DNA of 64,000 nucleotides from Bacteroidales bacterium KA00344 (GTDB lineage: Bacteria; Bacteroidota; Bacteroidia; Bacteroidales; Bacteroidaceae): positions 1 through 64,000 of the forward strand of contig KQ959373.1 of assembly GCA_001552765.1 (NCBI GenBank). The letters are read 5' to 3'. Positions 29,401 through 37,962 of this stretch are shown here, one piece after another (the stretch's first letter is position 1; every line of letters starts with the position of its first letter). The position numbers were made by a program, and so were the translations under genes. The notes under the pieces were generated by a model, which had not been told where the DNA came from, made no database searches, and was given only the letters and a program-made list of their open reading frames with translations.

Positions 29401-30494
29401 TGGCCGACACGGGCATAGGTATTGCTCAGGAAGAACAGAAAAACATCTTTCAGAAGTTCTATCAAACCAAACGAGGGTACAATACCAATAACAAGGGATG
29501 GGGCATCGGACTTTCTCTCGTCCAACGACTGGTAACCATACACAAGGGAACCATAGAGTTGAAGAGCGAACTGCAGCACGGCTCCACCTTCCGGATATTA
29601 CTGAATGTAGACGCCAAGGCTTTCGACCGGCAATCACTCATCACCGACGACAAAGTCATTGTACCGCTGACCGACTATCATTTCTCACCTTCGATGACCG
29701 ACATCAACAATGCTTCAAAAGATATTGTTGTGGAAGAAGACAGCAAAATGTCTATCTTAATTGTCGAAGACAACGCCGATATGCTTACTTTCCTTACCAA
29801 TTATTTTTCCCAAAAATACAACGTTTACACCGCTACCAACGGAAAGGAAGGAATTGAAGTTGCTCAAAACGAATCCATCCAACTCGTCATCAGCGATGTA
29901 ATGATGCCCGTCATGGACGGAGTCACTTTCTGCTCCAAGCTCAAATCGGACGTCACCACATCACACATCCCCGTCATTCTCCTGACGGCAAAGAACGAGC
30001 AGGAAGATGTGGTGGTGGGCTACAAGAGCGGAGCCGAAGCCTATGTGTCCAAACCCTTTGACCCACAGGTACTCGATCTGCAAGTTAATAACATCATCCA
30101 ACTGGTCAAGACACGTCAGACCGAAATTCAAAACACTAAGACCGAAGACATTGAAGCCAGCTCACTCAATGACATCGACAAAAAGTTTATCTTGCAAATC
30201 AACCAACTGATCGACAAGAACATCGATAACAACGAGTTCGCCGTGACCGACATCACGCAAGCAATGGCTATCAGTCGGAGTCTGCTGCACACCAAGATGA
30301 AAAACCTTCTGAACATGTCTATCGGAGAATACATCCGTCACAAAAGACTTGCGCTGGCCTCCGAATTGCTCATGAAAGGATTTACAGTTTCCGAGACAGC
30401 CTACCGTTCCGGATTTTCAGACCCCAACTATTTCTCCAAAGTCTTTAAAAAGTTCTATGGAAAAAGCCCCACTGAATTCATCGTCGCACCTTAA
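26487..30494 (+). CDS. Hybrid two-component system regulator (HTCS)
   Basis: A 1335-residue single-protein sensor and activator that controls the locus. Order: signal peptide (about 1-20), two periplasmic seven-bladed propellers made of repeats like DYQGNIWLGTRNGLARYDG (about 25-660), a Y_Y_Y domain (about 690-760), one membrane segment (about 769-787, AYLFYLLLVAIIVYYI), histidine kinase with H824 in VSHELKTPLS and an ATP-binding domain (about 940-1050, NNLLSNAIKFTPENG), a receiver domain with D1137 (VISDVMMPVMDG), and an AraC-type DNA-binding domain (about 1235-1335). Members bind a specific oligosaccharide in the periplasm. Confidence 0.97.
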   Translation: MARIIHSFILSFLFLCTGMANNYRFFHISSQQGLPHQQVQAMVQDYQGNIWLGTRNGLARYDGYSIKSYFNEPDKPSSLSHNFVKSLFLDRKHRVWVAHSKGVSLYRPATDDFENFILPGYYIESIVETSDGKIICGGMKLSVFDEKARKFTPLPSLGEGFILSLAIDKDDQLYVATNSCIYAYNTKLNQISKLDTGIYKEFITGSDGIIPMTFDHAGRLWIGRNGKGVMALDVKTGNTRVYEAYQLSDGTVRVITEDHKHNIWLGTEQGVTIIGQDGSIKTLKQQFGNINLLSDNAIYSILSDSNHNIWIGSYFGGVDMIKNSSPFSWEGPSYSPNKLQGKVVRQIIERNPHELWIATEDGGLNIYNPMQGTFSPFNSIPQLGSNVHCLFYDNSTDIIWIGTFRNGLFRYNLKTGSSKRFELSMNLSAVSIFDFARQSSGKLWVGTTQGLHWYDPQAQKFRRINHSSLNHAFIYALAIDQSDNLWIGTVAYGIYKLNTKTNQIIHWKATQQAQGLKDNYITYIYPAQDGKVWVGTNNNGLQVLNPKTGKFSEIENGITLSRSTICGINADKQGHVWISTSQGLFQYFPKTRTINRYTTDDGLPTNQFNFSSTLLTQDGRMFFGTVNGLIMFRSEDMISKKTNLSVHLKSLKINGEEINAASANTPLKKELDATHEIRLSYRQGHSIMIDYGVISPGQTESIIYQTKVDGIDNQWREMGNGHTFVSYNMEPGTYILRIRANNSNTGWENRPEKAIKIIVAPPFYRSTWAYLFYLLLVAIIVYYIQHYYKIRLNEKNKVKMAMMEKNKIEEVDRAKIDFFTTVSHELKTPLSLIIAPLKSIHKDKLDETEQRHLETALKNTNKMEELINELVTFNKVESDNFPFYIQQGNPLEFIQILTNLFRRSAAEKHLNLSVECENNDEIVWFSPSYLERIMNNLLSNAIKFTPENGEVKVKASIITGQEDNYTYLDVRVADTGIGIAQEEQKNIFQKFYQTKRGYNTNNKGWGIGLSLVQRLVTIHKGTIELKSELQHGSTFRILLNVDAKAFDRQSLITDDKVIVPLTDYHFSPSMTDINNASKDIVVEEDSKMSILIVEDNADMLTFLTNYFSQKYNVYTATNGKEGIEVAQNESIQLVISDVMMPVMDGVTFCSKLKSDVTTSHIPVILLTAKNEQEDVVVGYKSGAEAYVSKPFDPQVLDLQVNNIIQLVKTRQTEIQNTKTEDIEASSLNDIDKKFILQINQLIDKNIDNNEFAVTDITQAMAISRSLLHTKMKNLLNMSIGEYIRHKRLALASELLMKGFTVSETAYRSGFSDPNYFSKVFKKFYGKSPTEFIVAP

Positions 30495-30522
30495 AGCATA
30501 ATATCTCAACTTAATCCTACTT

Positions 30523-30762
30523 ATGGATATAAAACTATTCACAATTACAGCAGCAATCCTGCTATCGGCAACAGCCCATGCGCAGATATACTAAAAACCA
30601 GTCATCACCCACCCCCAAAACAAGCCGTGAGATTTATCAACAGCAACCCGCAAGATGGACGAAAGGCTCTTCCATCGCATCAAAGCCGATATAGCCTACC
30701 CAATCATCTTAACGCAAAGGTGATGTTATATAAAGTTCACTTTAACATTTCATAATCTATAA
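30523..30762 (+). pseudogene. Remnant of an exported protein gene
   Basis: An ATG at 30523 opens a perfect signal peptide (MDIKLFTITAAILLSATAHA, then QIY) that runs straight into a stop codon at 30592. The following 170 bases carry on in coding-like texture with further stops in that frame (30628), and open stretches in another frame, then stop before the GH43 gene. This looks like a secreted enzyme of the locus that has been deleted down to its signal peptide and a scrambled tail. The original family cannot be told. Confidence 0.6.
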
Positions 30763-30774
30763 AATATTATTTCT

Positions 30775-32616
30775 ATGCACCGTAAACTTCTTTACACGAT
30801 TCTCCTTTCCACATTCTCATTGCTTCCCATGCAGATGAATGCCGGCAACGGAGGTGTATTCCGTAATCCCATTATCCATCAGAGCGCTCCCGACCCGACC
30901 ATCATCAGAGGGCAGGATGGCAATTTCTATCTCTATGCCACCGAAAATACGCGCAATCTGCCTATCTATCGTTCCCCCAACATGGTGGACTGGACCTTCG
31001 TCGGTACGGCTTTCACCGACGAAAGTCGTCCAAAATGGAACCCGAAGGGCAGCATATGGGCACCGGACATCAACTTCATCAATGGCCAATATGTGCTCTA
31101 CTATGCCAAGTCGGAATGGGGCGGCGAGTGGACGTGCGGCATTGGCGTAGCCACGGCAGACCGCCCCGAAGGTCCTTTCACAGACCGGGGTGCACTGTTT
31201 GTCAGCAAAGACATTGGCGTGCAAAACTCCATCGACGCCTTCTTCATCAATGACAACGGACGCAACTATCTGTTTTGGGGAAGTTTTCGCGGCATCTATG
31301 GCATCGAACTTTCCGAAGACGGCCTGCACATCATGGAGGGCGCAGAAAAGAAACAAATTGCCGACACCTACATAGAGGGCACCTATATCCATAAACACGG
31401 CGGTTACTATTATCTGTTCGGATCGGCAGGTTCGTGCTGCGAAGGCAACAAAAGCACCTATAGCGTGGTGTACGGGCGGTCGGAAAATCTGTTTGGTCCC
31501 TATGTAGACAAACAGGGGCGAAAAGTCATGGACGGACATTACGAAACGCTGCTGCACGGCAACGACAAAGTGGCCGGTCCCGGACACAATTCCGAAATTA
31601 TCACCGACGACAACGATAACGACTGGATAACTTATCATGGTTTTCAGCGGAGCGATCCCGATGCCGGCCGATTCGTGTTCATGGACCAAGTGGAATGGAT
31701 TGACGGGTGGCCCCATATTGCCAACAACACTCCGTCGGCCGCCTCACAGGCTCCGGTGTTCAACACCATCACTCTCGCCGACCCCACCATTTTCCACGAA
31801 GACGGCACCTATTATCTCTACGGCACATCGGTCGACGACGGCTTTTTGGTCTATACGTCGAAGGATTTGAAATCATGGAAACCGGGAGGCTACGCGCTCC
31901 ATCGCGACGACAATTTCGGCACCAAAGACTTTTGGGCTCCGCAAGTCTTCAAACATCAGGGCAAATATTACATGGCCTACACAGCAAACGAGCAGATGGC
32001 CATCGCGCAGGCCGACAGTCCGATGGGACCTTTTAAGCAAAAAAAGAAAGCCATGCTACCCTCGAAGACAAAGCAGATAGACCCCTTCGTTTTCTTCGAC
32101 GATAACGGCAAGGCCTATCTATACCACGTTAGGCTCATTGATGGTAACCGGATATACGTGGCCGAACTCAACAAGCGTCTGGATGCCGTCAAGGAGAAAA
32201 CAGCCCGTGAAATCATACACGTTGAGCCCAACGGCTGGGAGAACACGCCCGGAGCACAATATGGTGTAAGCGAAGGACCCACAGTGGTGAAACTGGACGG
32301 CACCTACTATCTGTTCTACTCGTGCAACGATTTCCGAAACATCGATTATGCGGTAGGAGTTGCCACCGCCGATAATCCATTGGGACCTTTCTGCAAACCG
32401 GATGCTCCCATCATTAGCCGCCGGCTCATTGGTGCCAACGGCACGGGGCATGGCGATTTGTTCAAGGACGAAACAGGAAATTGGCAATATGTTTTCCACA
32501 CACACCGAAGCTCACAGGAAGTGTCGCCACGCAAGACTGCCGTCGTGCAACTTCAATACAACAAAGACGGATTTTCAATCGTCAACGGTACTTTCCGTTA
32601 TCTGAATCAAGAATAA
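30775..32616 (+). CDS. Exported protein with two glycoside hydrolase family 43 domains
   Basis: A 613-residue exported enzyme with two consecutive five-bladed GH43 domains. Signal peptide at about 1-23. Domain 1 (about 30-325) has the three catalytic acids at D40 (APDPTII), D154 (NSIDAFF) and E201 (IEGTYI); domain 2 (about 328-610) has them at D336 (LADPTIF), D436 (QIDPFVF) and E500 (SEGPTVV). Both triads are intact, so both halves should be active. GH43 enzymes are arabinofuranosidases, arabinanases or xylosidases, which points to an arabinose- or xylose-rich glycan as substrate. Confidence 0.92.
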   Translation: MHRKLLYTILLSTFSLLPMQMNAGNGGVFRNPIIHQSAPDPTIIRGQDGNFYLYATENTRNLPIYRSPNMVDWTFVGTAFTDESRPKWNPKGSIWAPDINFINGQYVLYYAKSEWGGEWTCGIGVATADRPEGPFTDRGALFVSKDIGVQNSIDAFFINDNGRNYLFWGSFRGIYGIELSEDGLHIMEGAEKKQIADTYIEGTYIHKHGGYYYLFGSAGSCCEGNKSTYSVVYGRSENLFGPYVDKQGRKVMDGHYETLLHGNDKVAGPGHNSEIITDDNDNDWITYHGFQRSDPDAGRFVFMDQVEWIDGWPHIANNTPSAASQAPVFNTITLADPTIFHEDGTYYLYGTSVDDGFLVYTSKDLKSWKPGGYALHRDDNFGTKDFWAPQVFKHQGKYYMAYTANEQMAIAQADSPMGPFKQKKKAMLPSKTKQIDPFVFFDDNGKAYLYHVRLIDGNRIYVAELNKRLDAVKEKTAREIIHVEPNGWENTPGAQYGVSEGPTVVKLDGTYYLFYSCNDFRNIDYAVGVATADNPLGPFCKPDAPIISRRLIGANGTGHGDLFKDETGNWQYVFHTHRSSQEVSPRKTAVVQLQYNKDGFSIVNGTFRYLNQE

Positions 32617-32617
32617 A

Positions 32618-32661
32618 ACATTTCGGACAACATTGTGTTTCTCAATGTTGTCCGAAAATGT
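32618..32661 (+). terminator. Strong hairpin after the GH43 gene
   Basis: ACATTTCGGACAACATTG and its complement form an 18-base stem with one extra base on the right arm and a short loop, two bases after the GH43 stop. The right arm is followed by ATTTACG without a T run. The stem is symmetrical enough to stop transcription from either side. Confidence 0.65.
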
Positions 32662-32719
32662 ATTTACGTATACCGTTTTTATTCCCCCTAAAGCAACTCG
32701 TACCACAGTTACCGATAGA

Positions 32720-32958
32720 GCCTGAGGAAGTTCTCGCTTTTTGTGTTACCCCATCGTCCGTACCAATGTTCCTCACCTTTACAGGCTTGGAGTCAATACC
32801 GAATGTCTCTGCTGTGATGGAATAGCTACAACCTCTAAATCAGAGAAAGTGGGTACCATTCCACAATGAGGGACATTTCTCTTATCGTTCACTTGATTTC
32901 CAGCACATTGCTTGCAGATCTCAAGTATTTTTCGGAACTTTGCAATAAAGTTGTGCAT
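32720..32958 (-). pseudogene. Remnant of an IS982-type transposase gene
   Basis: On the minus strand, from 32958, the frame reads IAKFRKILEICKQCAGN, then NVPHCGMVPTFSDLEVVA, which matches my memory of the N-terminal region of Bacteroidetes IS982-family transposases. Just after EVVA the frame breaks; the +1 frame continues SITAETFGIDSKPVKV, again transposase-like, as if two IDS-containing parts were joined by a deletion. No inverted repeats or catalytic core remain, so the element is dead. It lies between the GH43 and GH3 genes. Confidence 0.65.
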
Positions 32959-33090
32959 AACAATGATTATGTAACCTAATAGATTTTGTACCAATAAGTT
33001 ACTAAAAATCAACAACATGTACAACTTTTTCATATTAAATAAATCATCGAATTAATTCAACCAACAGGTTTATATTAAATTTTATCTATA

Positions 33091-35376
33091 ATGAACAGTA
33101 TCTTTAAAAACATTCTGGCATCCGTCCTGTTAATAGCAGGAGGAACTTCCGCCTATGGTGCAGCCCCGGTGGCAGCATCACTCAACGACGCAGGCAACAT
33201 TCCCATCTATCTGGACAATTCCCAGCCCATTGAGAAACGCGTGGAAGACGCACTCTCACGTATGAACCTCGATGAGAAGATTGCCATTATCCATGCCCAA
33301 AGCAAATTCTCTGCTCCGGGCGTAAAACGATTGGGTATTCCCGATTTCTGGACCGACGACGGTCCTCACGGCGTGCGTCCCGATGTCTTGTGGGACGAAT
33401 GGGAACAGGCCGGACAGACCAACGACTCGTGTGTAGCCTTCCCTGCCCTGACCTGTCTGACAGCAACATGGAATCCTTCACTGTCCCTACTCTACGGACA
33501 GAGTTTGGGAGAGGAAGCTCTCTATAGGGGTAAAGATATGATCTTAGGTCCGGGTGTGAACATCTATCGCACACCGCTTAACGGCCGAAACTTTGAATAC
33601 ATGGGCGAAGACCCATGGCTGGCCTCAACAATGGTAGTGCCTTATGTCATCGGATTGCAACAGAATGGTGTAGCTTCATGTGTGAAGCACTACGCGCTGA
33701 ACAACGATGAGGAATACCGTCATCAGGTTAATGTGAAAGTGTCCGACCGCGCCCTGCACGAAATTTATCTGCCAGCCTTCAAGGCTGCCGTACAGAAGGG
33801 TCACGCATGGGGCATCATGGGGGCCTACAACCTGTATAAAAACCAGCACAACTGTCATAACGAGATTCTGCTTAACCGTATTCTCAAGCAAGACTGGAAA
33901 TTTGACGGAGTTGTAGTCAGTGACTGGGGAGGTACCCACAATACCGATGAAGCCATCACAAACGGCCTGGACATGGAGTTCGGCACGTGGACCGACGGCC
34001 TCACTATGGGTAAGACTAACGCCTACGACAGCTATTATCTGGCCGATGTCTACAAACGTCTCATCCTTGAGGGGAAATACACCGAGAAAGAACTCAACGA
34101 TAAGGTGCGCCGCGTGCTTCGCTTGCACTTCCGCACCACAATGGCTCCCAAAGCCAATCGTGGATTCCTCTGTTCTGAAAGCCACTACGAAGCCGCCCGC
34201 AAAATTGCGACAGAAGGCATCGTGTTGCTGCAAAACAAAAACAACGTATTGCCAATTTCGCCCATTTCATCGAAGAATCACACGCCAAAACTATTGGTAG
34301 TAGGCGAGAACGCTATCAAGATGATGACTGTTGGCGGTGGCTCATCTTCGCTGAAAGTGCAGCGTGAGACTTCTCCGCTCGACGGACTCAAGGCACGTCT
34401 CGGCAACACCATGCAAATTATCTACGAGCGTGGCTATGTAGGCGATACTACTGGCGATTACAACGGCGTTACCACCGGACAGGACCTCACCGAAAACCGG
34501 TCGGAACAACAACTCATCAACGACGCTGTGGCCAAAGCCAAAGAAGCCGACTACGTGGTGGTGTTTGGTGGTCTCAACAAGAGCGATTATCAAGATTGCG
34601 AAGGACACGACCGCAAGAGCTACGATCTACCTTACGCACAAGACAAACTTGTGGAAGCCCTGGCTAAAGCCAACCGAAATCTCGTGTTTGTGAATATCTC
34701 CGGAAATGCCGTAGCCATGCCATGGAAAGACAAAGTTCCTGCCATTGTACAAGGATGGTATATTGGCTCTGAAGCTGGTAATGCCTTAGCCGATATTCTC
34801 ACCGGAGACGTCAATCCATCGGGAAAACTGCCATTCACATGGCCTGCCAAACTCAACGACGTGGGCGCCCATGCCCTGAACACCTATCCCGGTACGTGGA
34901 GAAAGGGTGAAAAGATCATAGATGAAGAATACAAAGAAGGTATCTATGTGGGCTATCGCTGGGTAGACAAGGCCAAAACCAAGCCTTTGTTTGCTTTCGG
35001 ACATGGATTGAGTTACACCACGTTCAAAATATCGGACTTACGTCTTGACAAGAACGAAATGACCGCAAACGACAGTCTGCGCATAACTGTCACCGTGAAA
35101 AATACCGGCAATCGCACCGGTAAGGAAGTCGTACAACTTTATATCAACGACAACGATGCCTCAGTAGACCGTCCCATGAAAGAATTGAAGGGAAGTGCCA
35201 AAGTATCTCTGGAGCCCGGACAGCAAAAGAATGTTAGCATCACCATCGGCAAGGATGCCTTGAGTTTCTACGATGAAACCGCACAAAAATGGACCTGCGA
35301 GCCCGGAAAGTTCACCGTTCTCGTGGGTAACAGTTCTGACAATTTGAAACTGAAAAAACAGTTCAATCTCAAATAA
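33091..35376 (+). CDS. Glycoside hydrolase family 3 beta-glycosidase
   Basis: A 761-residue exported exo-enzyme. Signal peptide at about 1-24 (ending AYGA). The N-terminal TIM barrel (about 55-350) carries the substrate-binding and nucleophile region VVSDWGGTHNTDEA, with the nucleophile at about D278; the alpha/beta sandwich domain (about 370-600) and a fibronectin-like C-terminal domain (about 650-755, GKEVVQLYINDNDA) follow. Family members are beta-glucosidases and beta-xylosidases. With the GH43 domains nearby, a beta-xylosidase or glucosidase role on released oligosaccharides is likely. It ends the locus. Confidence 0.94.
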   Translation: MNSIFKNILASVLLIAGGTSAYGAAPVAASLNDAGNIPIYLDNSQPIEKRVEDALSRMNLDEKIAIIHAQSKFSAPGVKRLGIPDFWTDDGPHGVRPDVLWDEWEQAGQTNDSCVAFPALTCLTATWNPSLSLLYGQSLGEEALYRGKDMILGPGVNIYRTPLNGRNFEYMGEDPWLASTMVVPYVIGLQQNGVASCVKHYALNNDEEYRHQVNVKVSDRALHEIYLPAFKAAVQKGHAWGIMGAYNLYKNQHNCHNEILLNRILKQDWKFDGVVVSDWGGTHNTDEAITNGLDMEFGTWTDGLTMGKTNAYDSYYLADVYKRLILEGKYTEKELNDKVRRVLRLHFRTTMAPKANRGFLCSESHYEAARKIATEGIVLLQNKNNVLPISPISSKNHTPKLLVVGENAIKMMTVGGGSSSLKVQRETSPLDGLKARLGNTMQIIYERGYVGDTTGDYNGVTTGQDLTENRSEQQLINDAVAKAKEADYVVVFGGLNKSDYQDCEGHDRKSYDLPYAQDKLVEALAKANRNLVFVNISGNAVAMPWKDKVPAIVQGWYIGSEAGNALADILTGDVNPSGKLPFTWPAKLNDVGAHALNTYPGTWRKGEKIIDEEYKEGIYVGYRWVDKAKTKPLFAFGHGLSYTTFKISDLRLDKNEMTANDSLRITVTVKNTGNRTGKEVVQLYINDNDASVDRPMKELKGSAKVSLEPGQQKNVSITIGKDALSFYDETAQKWTCEPGKFTVLVGNSSDNLKLKKQFNLK

Positions 35377-35421
35377 ATGAACGATACTGAAGCCCTCAAG
35401 GGCTTTGGTAAACCGATAAAA

Positions 35422-35464
35422 AATAATCCTGCTTTAAGTACTTTTAGCTTAAAGCAGGATTATT
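35422..35464. terminator. Bidirectional terminator between GH3 and pncB genes
   Basis: AATAATCCTGCTTTAAG pairs perfectly over 17 bases with CTTAAAGCAGGATTATT around a nine-base loop. It lies between two convergent genes. A run of A precedes it, so on the minus strand it ends in a T-rich stretch. Confidence 0.8.
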
Positions 35465-35519
35465 TCATCTCTGCTCACAAATTTTTTGGGAAATGAAGAA
35501 CGAAGAGGAAAGAATGGGG

Positions 35520-36728
35520 CTACTCCTCCATGTGTATCAATTTGAGAAAGCGCTGGATGACTTCGGGCTTGCCGGTGTGCTTACCGGTGTCTTCTGAGAG
35601 CTTGCATGTGTCGTTATAGAACGGCCAAGCCTCCGTTATCTTGGCAGCCACCAATTTGATAACGGTGTTCATGGGCTTGATGCCCTTAAAGTCGTTGGTG
35701 AAATGGGTTCCTATGCCGTATGAAGGCTGGCATAAATTCTTGGCATACTGCTGAATCTCAATGGCATCGTCAGTGGTCAGCCCATTGGAGAAAATCACCT
35801 GTTTAGTGCGCGAATCAATGCCCAAAGACGCGTATTTATTGACTATCTTTTGCAGTTCCTCACGGTTGTCACCGCTGTCTACCCGCAACCCCTTAAACAA
35901 ATTGGCAAAGTCTTCCGAAAAATTCAGCGAAAAGATGTTCCAACCAAAGCTATCGTATAGATATGTGCCTAATGCTCCGCGAAACGTGTTTCGCCAAGCG
36001 TTCATCGCCAAATGGTTGGCCATCTGCGGTCCGAACATTCCTCCGAGTGCACAAATAAATTCATGCGCCATTGTGCCTACAGGAGTAAGGCCGTATTTCA
36101 TGGCCAGATACACATTGCTCGTCCCCACGAATTTGCCCTCGTAACCGTATTTCTCCGCAGCACAGTCACGAAATGCCCTGATTGCCGTGTCTTCGGCTTG
36201 GAGCGATGCCCGACGACGCGTTCCGAAATCAGAGAACACACATCCCGCGTTGAGCAGTCGTTCCGCTTTATGATAGGCTCTATTGTAATAATCGTCATAA
36301 TCAAACTGCTCATCCTGTCCCGTTACCTCATAATACAATTCGGAAATGATGGCCAAGACCTTCACTTCCAACAATATGGTGTCCGACCAGTTGCCCTCGA
36401 ACGTGATATGCAGATGTCCCTTCTCATCCTGCGACACATCAACCCAATCGGCATTGTATCGAAACCCCTTCATGTAAGTGTAAAACCAATTAGGGATATA
36501 ATAACACTTGCTGCGCATGAATGCCACTTCCTCATCGGTAATCACTACATTTTTGAGCATCTCGACCTGCTCGCGCACCAAGTCGGCAAAACCCTTAGGA
36601 TAAACAGTGTTGTTGCGATCAACAAACTGATAGCGTACTTGGGCGCGGGGATAATTGTCGATGACGGCACAGCACATGGAAAATTTATACAAGTCGTCAT
36701 CCGTGAAACGAGTAATAATTTGTTTCAT
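35520..36728 (-). CDS. pncB: Nicotinate phosphoribosyltransferase
   Basis: Converts nicotinate and PRPP to nicotinate mononucleotide for NAD salvage. The 402-residue length is normal for the bacterial PncB class. Recognisable are the N-terminal FTDDDLYKFSMCCAVIDNYP, the middle FSDFGTRRRASLQAED, GTSNVYLAMKYGLTPVGTMA with the active-site segment followed by HEFICALGGMFG, and RVDSGDNREE near residue 285. It is a single gene with its own promoter box. Confidence 0.95.
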   Translation of the reverse strand: MKQIITRFTDDDLYKFSMCCAVIDNYPRAQVRYQFVDRNNTVYPKGFADLVREQVEMLKNVVITDEEVAFMRSKCYYIPNWFYTYMKGFRYNADWVDVSQDEKGHLHITFEGNWSDTILLEVKVLAIISELYYEVTGQDEQFDYDDYYNRAYHKAERLLNAGCVFSDFGTRRRASLQAEDTAIRAFRDCAAEKYGYEGKFVGTSNVYLAMKYGLTPVGTMAHEFICALGGMFGPQMANHLAMNAWRNTFRGALGTYLYDSFGWNIFSLNFSEDFANLFKGLRVDSGDNREELQKIVNKYASLGIDSRTKQVIFSNGLTTDDAIEIQQYAKNLCQPSYGIGTHFTNDFKGIKPMNTVIKLVAAKITEAWPFYNDTCKLSEDTGKHTGKPEVIQRFLKLIHMEE

Positions 36729-36757
36729 TATTCATCATATAAAATAGTTGACAATTG

Positions 36758-36765
36758 CAAACTTA
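36758..36765 (-). promoter_or_regulatory. Promoter -7 box of pncB
   Basis: TAAGTTTG on the minus strand, 30 bases before the pncB start, matches TAnnTTTG. No clear -33 box. Confidence 0.45.
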
Positions 36766-36902
36766 CATAAAACTTATGAATTCGATGCCTTTTCGACCAA
36801 GAATGTTCTGATGTAGGATTAGAGAAGGCTCACATAACGAACAACGCACAAGTATTTAGAACAATTTTGGGGAAATAAGCTTTATTACTACCAAATATTG
36901 GT

Positions 36903-36910
36903 TACCTTTG
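36903..36910 (+). promoter_or_regulatory. Promoter -7 box of the DMT transporter gene
   Basis: TACCTTTG matches the motif and ends nine bases before the ATG at 36920. This predicts a nearly leaderless transcript and rules out the ATG-less upstream start at 36908. Confidence 0.6.
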
Positions 36911-36919
36911 TCCCCCGTT

Positions 36920-37804
36920 ATGGAAAAAACAAAAATTCAAGGCCACACCGCCGTGCTGTTGGCCAACGTGATTTTCGGACTTGGAATCCCCGTGACCAAA
37001 CTTCTACTGGACACCTGGGTGTCGCCAATGGCTTATATGGCTTCGCGCTGCATCGGTGCCGCCGTCATCTTTTGGGTGATCTCGCTGTTTCTACCCAAGG
37101 AACATGTGGAACGGCGCGACCTCGCCGTCATCATGATAGGTGGCCTTTTAGGCTTTGTCATTTCACAAACGCTTACAGCTTGGGCACTCAACTTCACCAG
37201 TCCAATATATTTCAGTCTCATCGCCACGCTCACGCCGGTCGCCACTATGGCTTGCGCTGCTCTCTTTATTGGTGAAAAAATGACAAGAAAGGGCGTCGCG
37301 GGAATCTTCATCGGTATTATCGGCGCCATGCTCATGGTGTTGATGGGATGGCAGGGTGGAAGCGGCAGCAACGACCTCTTAGGCATAGGACTCGCTATCC
37401 TCAGCCTGCTCACATGGGCCATCTATCTGATTATCACACAAAAAGTATCGGTCAAATACACGGCTGTTACACAAATGAAGTGGATTTTCTTAGTATCGAC
37501 CGTCGCCGTGTTGCCCTTTTCGTGGAGCGATTTGCAGGCGGCCCCACTCTACAGTGCCGCCTGGGCATGGAGCGGTGTGTTGGAGATGGGCTTCATCATT
37601 GTTTTTGCGACGGTAGCCGGCTATTTCGCCATTCCCTTTGCCATGCGACACCTGGAAGCCACAACCGTGAGCGTTTATACCAACCTTCAACCCATTGTGG
37701 CCTCGCTGGTCGCCATTGCAATAGGGCAGGATCTGCTCACATGGGATAAGCCTGTGGCTCTGGCCTTGGTGCTGTTGAGTGCCCGACTGGTCAGCCGGAA
37801 ATAG
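36920..37804 (+). CDS. EamA/DMT-family inner membrane transporter
   Basis: A 294-residue permease of the drug/metabolite transporter superfamily with ten membrane helices in two EamA repeats (first half with VIFGLGIPVTKLLLDTW and GLLGFVISQTLTAWALNFTSP, second half from about residue 150 with LAILSLLTWAIYLIITQKV). Such carriers export amino acids, nucleobases or other metabolites; the substrate cannot be read from the sequence. The start at MEKTKIQGHT is chosen because a promoter box covers the upstream alternative. Confidence 0.87.
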   Translation: MEKTKIQGHTAVLLANVIFGLGIPVTKLLLDTWVSPMAYMASRCIGAAVIFWVISLFLPKEHVERRDLAVIMIGGLLGFVISQTLTAWALNFTSPIYFSLIATLTPVATMACAALFIGEKMTRKGVAGIFIGIIGAMLMVLMGWQGGSGSNDLLGIGLAILSLLTWAIYLIITQKVSVKYTAVTQMKWIFLVSTVAVLPFSWSDLQAAPLYSAAWAWSGVLEMGFIIVFATVAGYFAIPFAMRHLEATTVSVYTNLQPIVASLVAIAIGQDLLTWDKPVALALVLLSARLVSRK

Positions 37805-37903
37805 ATCTCAGACCTCCCCCGATACGCTCATCGAATTGGCAAGCGCCCCCGACGCTTCAAAAACTTTGGACAACAAGCGCATGTGCAGATGAGGCATGCC
37901 AGC

Positions 37904-37941
37904 AAAAAGGCCCCGCAACGTCATGGACATTGCGGGGCCTT
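37904..37941 (-). terminator. Intrinsic terminator of pnp
   Basis: AAGGCCCCGCAA and TTGCGGGGCCTT form a 12-base GC-rich stem around an 11-base loop; on the minus strand it is followed by TTTTTGC. It lies 21 bases after the pnp stop and can also serve the convergent transporter gene. Confidence 0.9.
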
Positions 37942-37962
37942 AGCATGTATTTCGACAATGTA

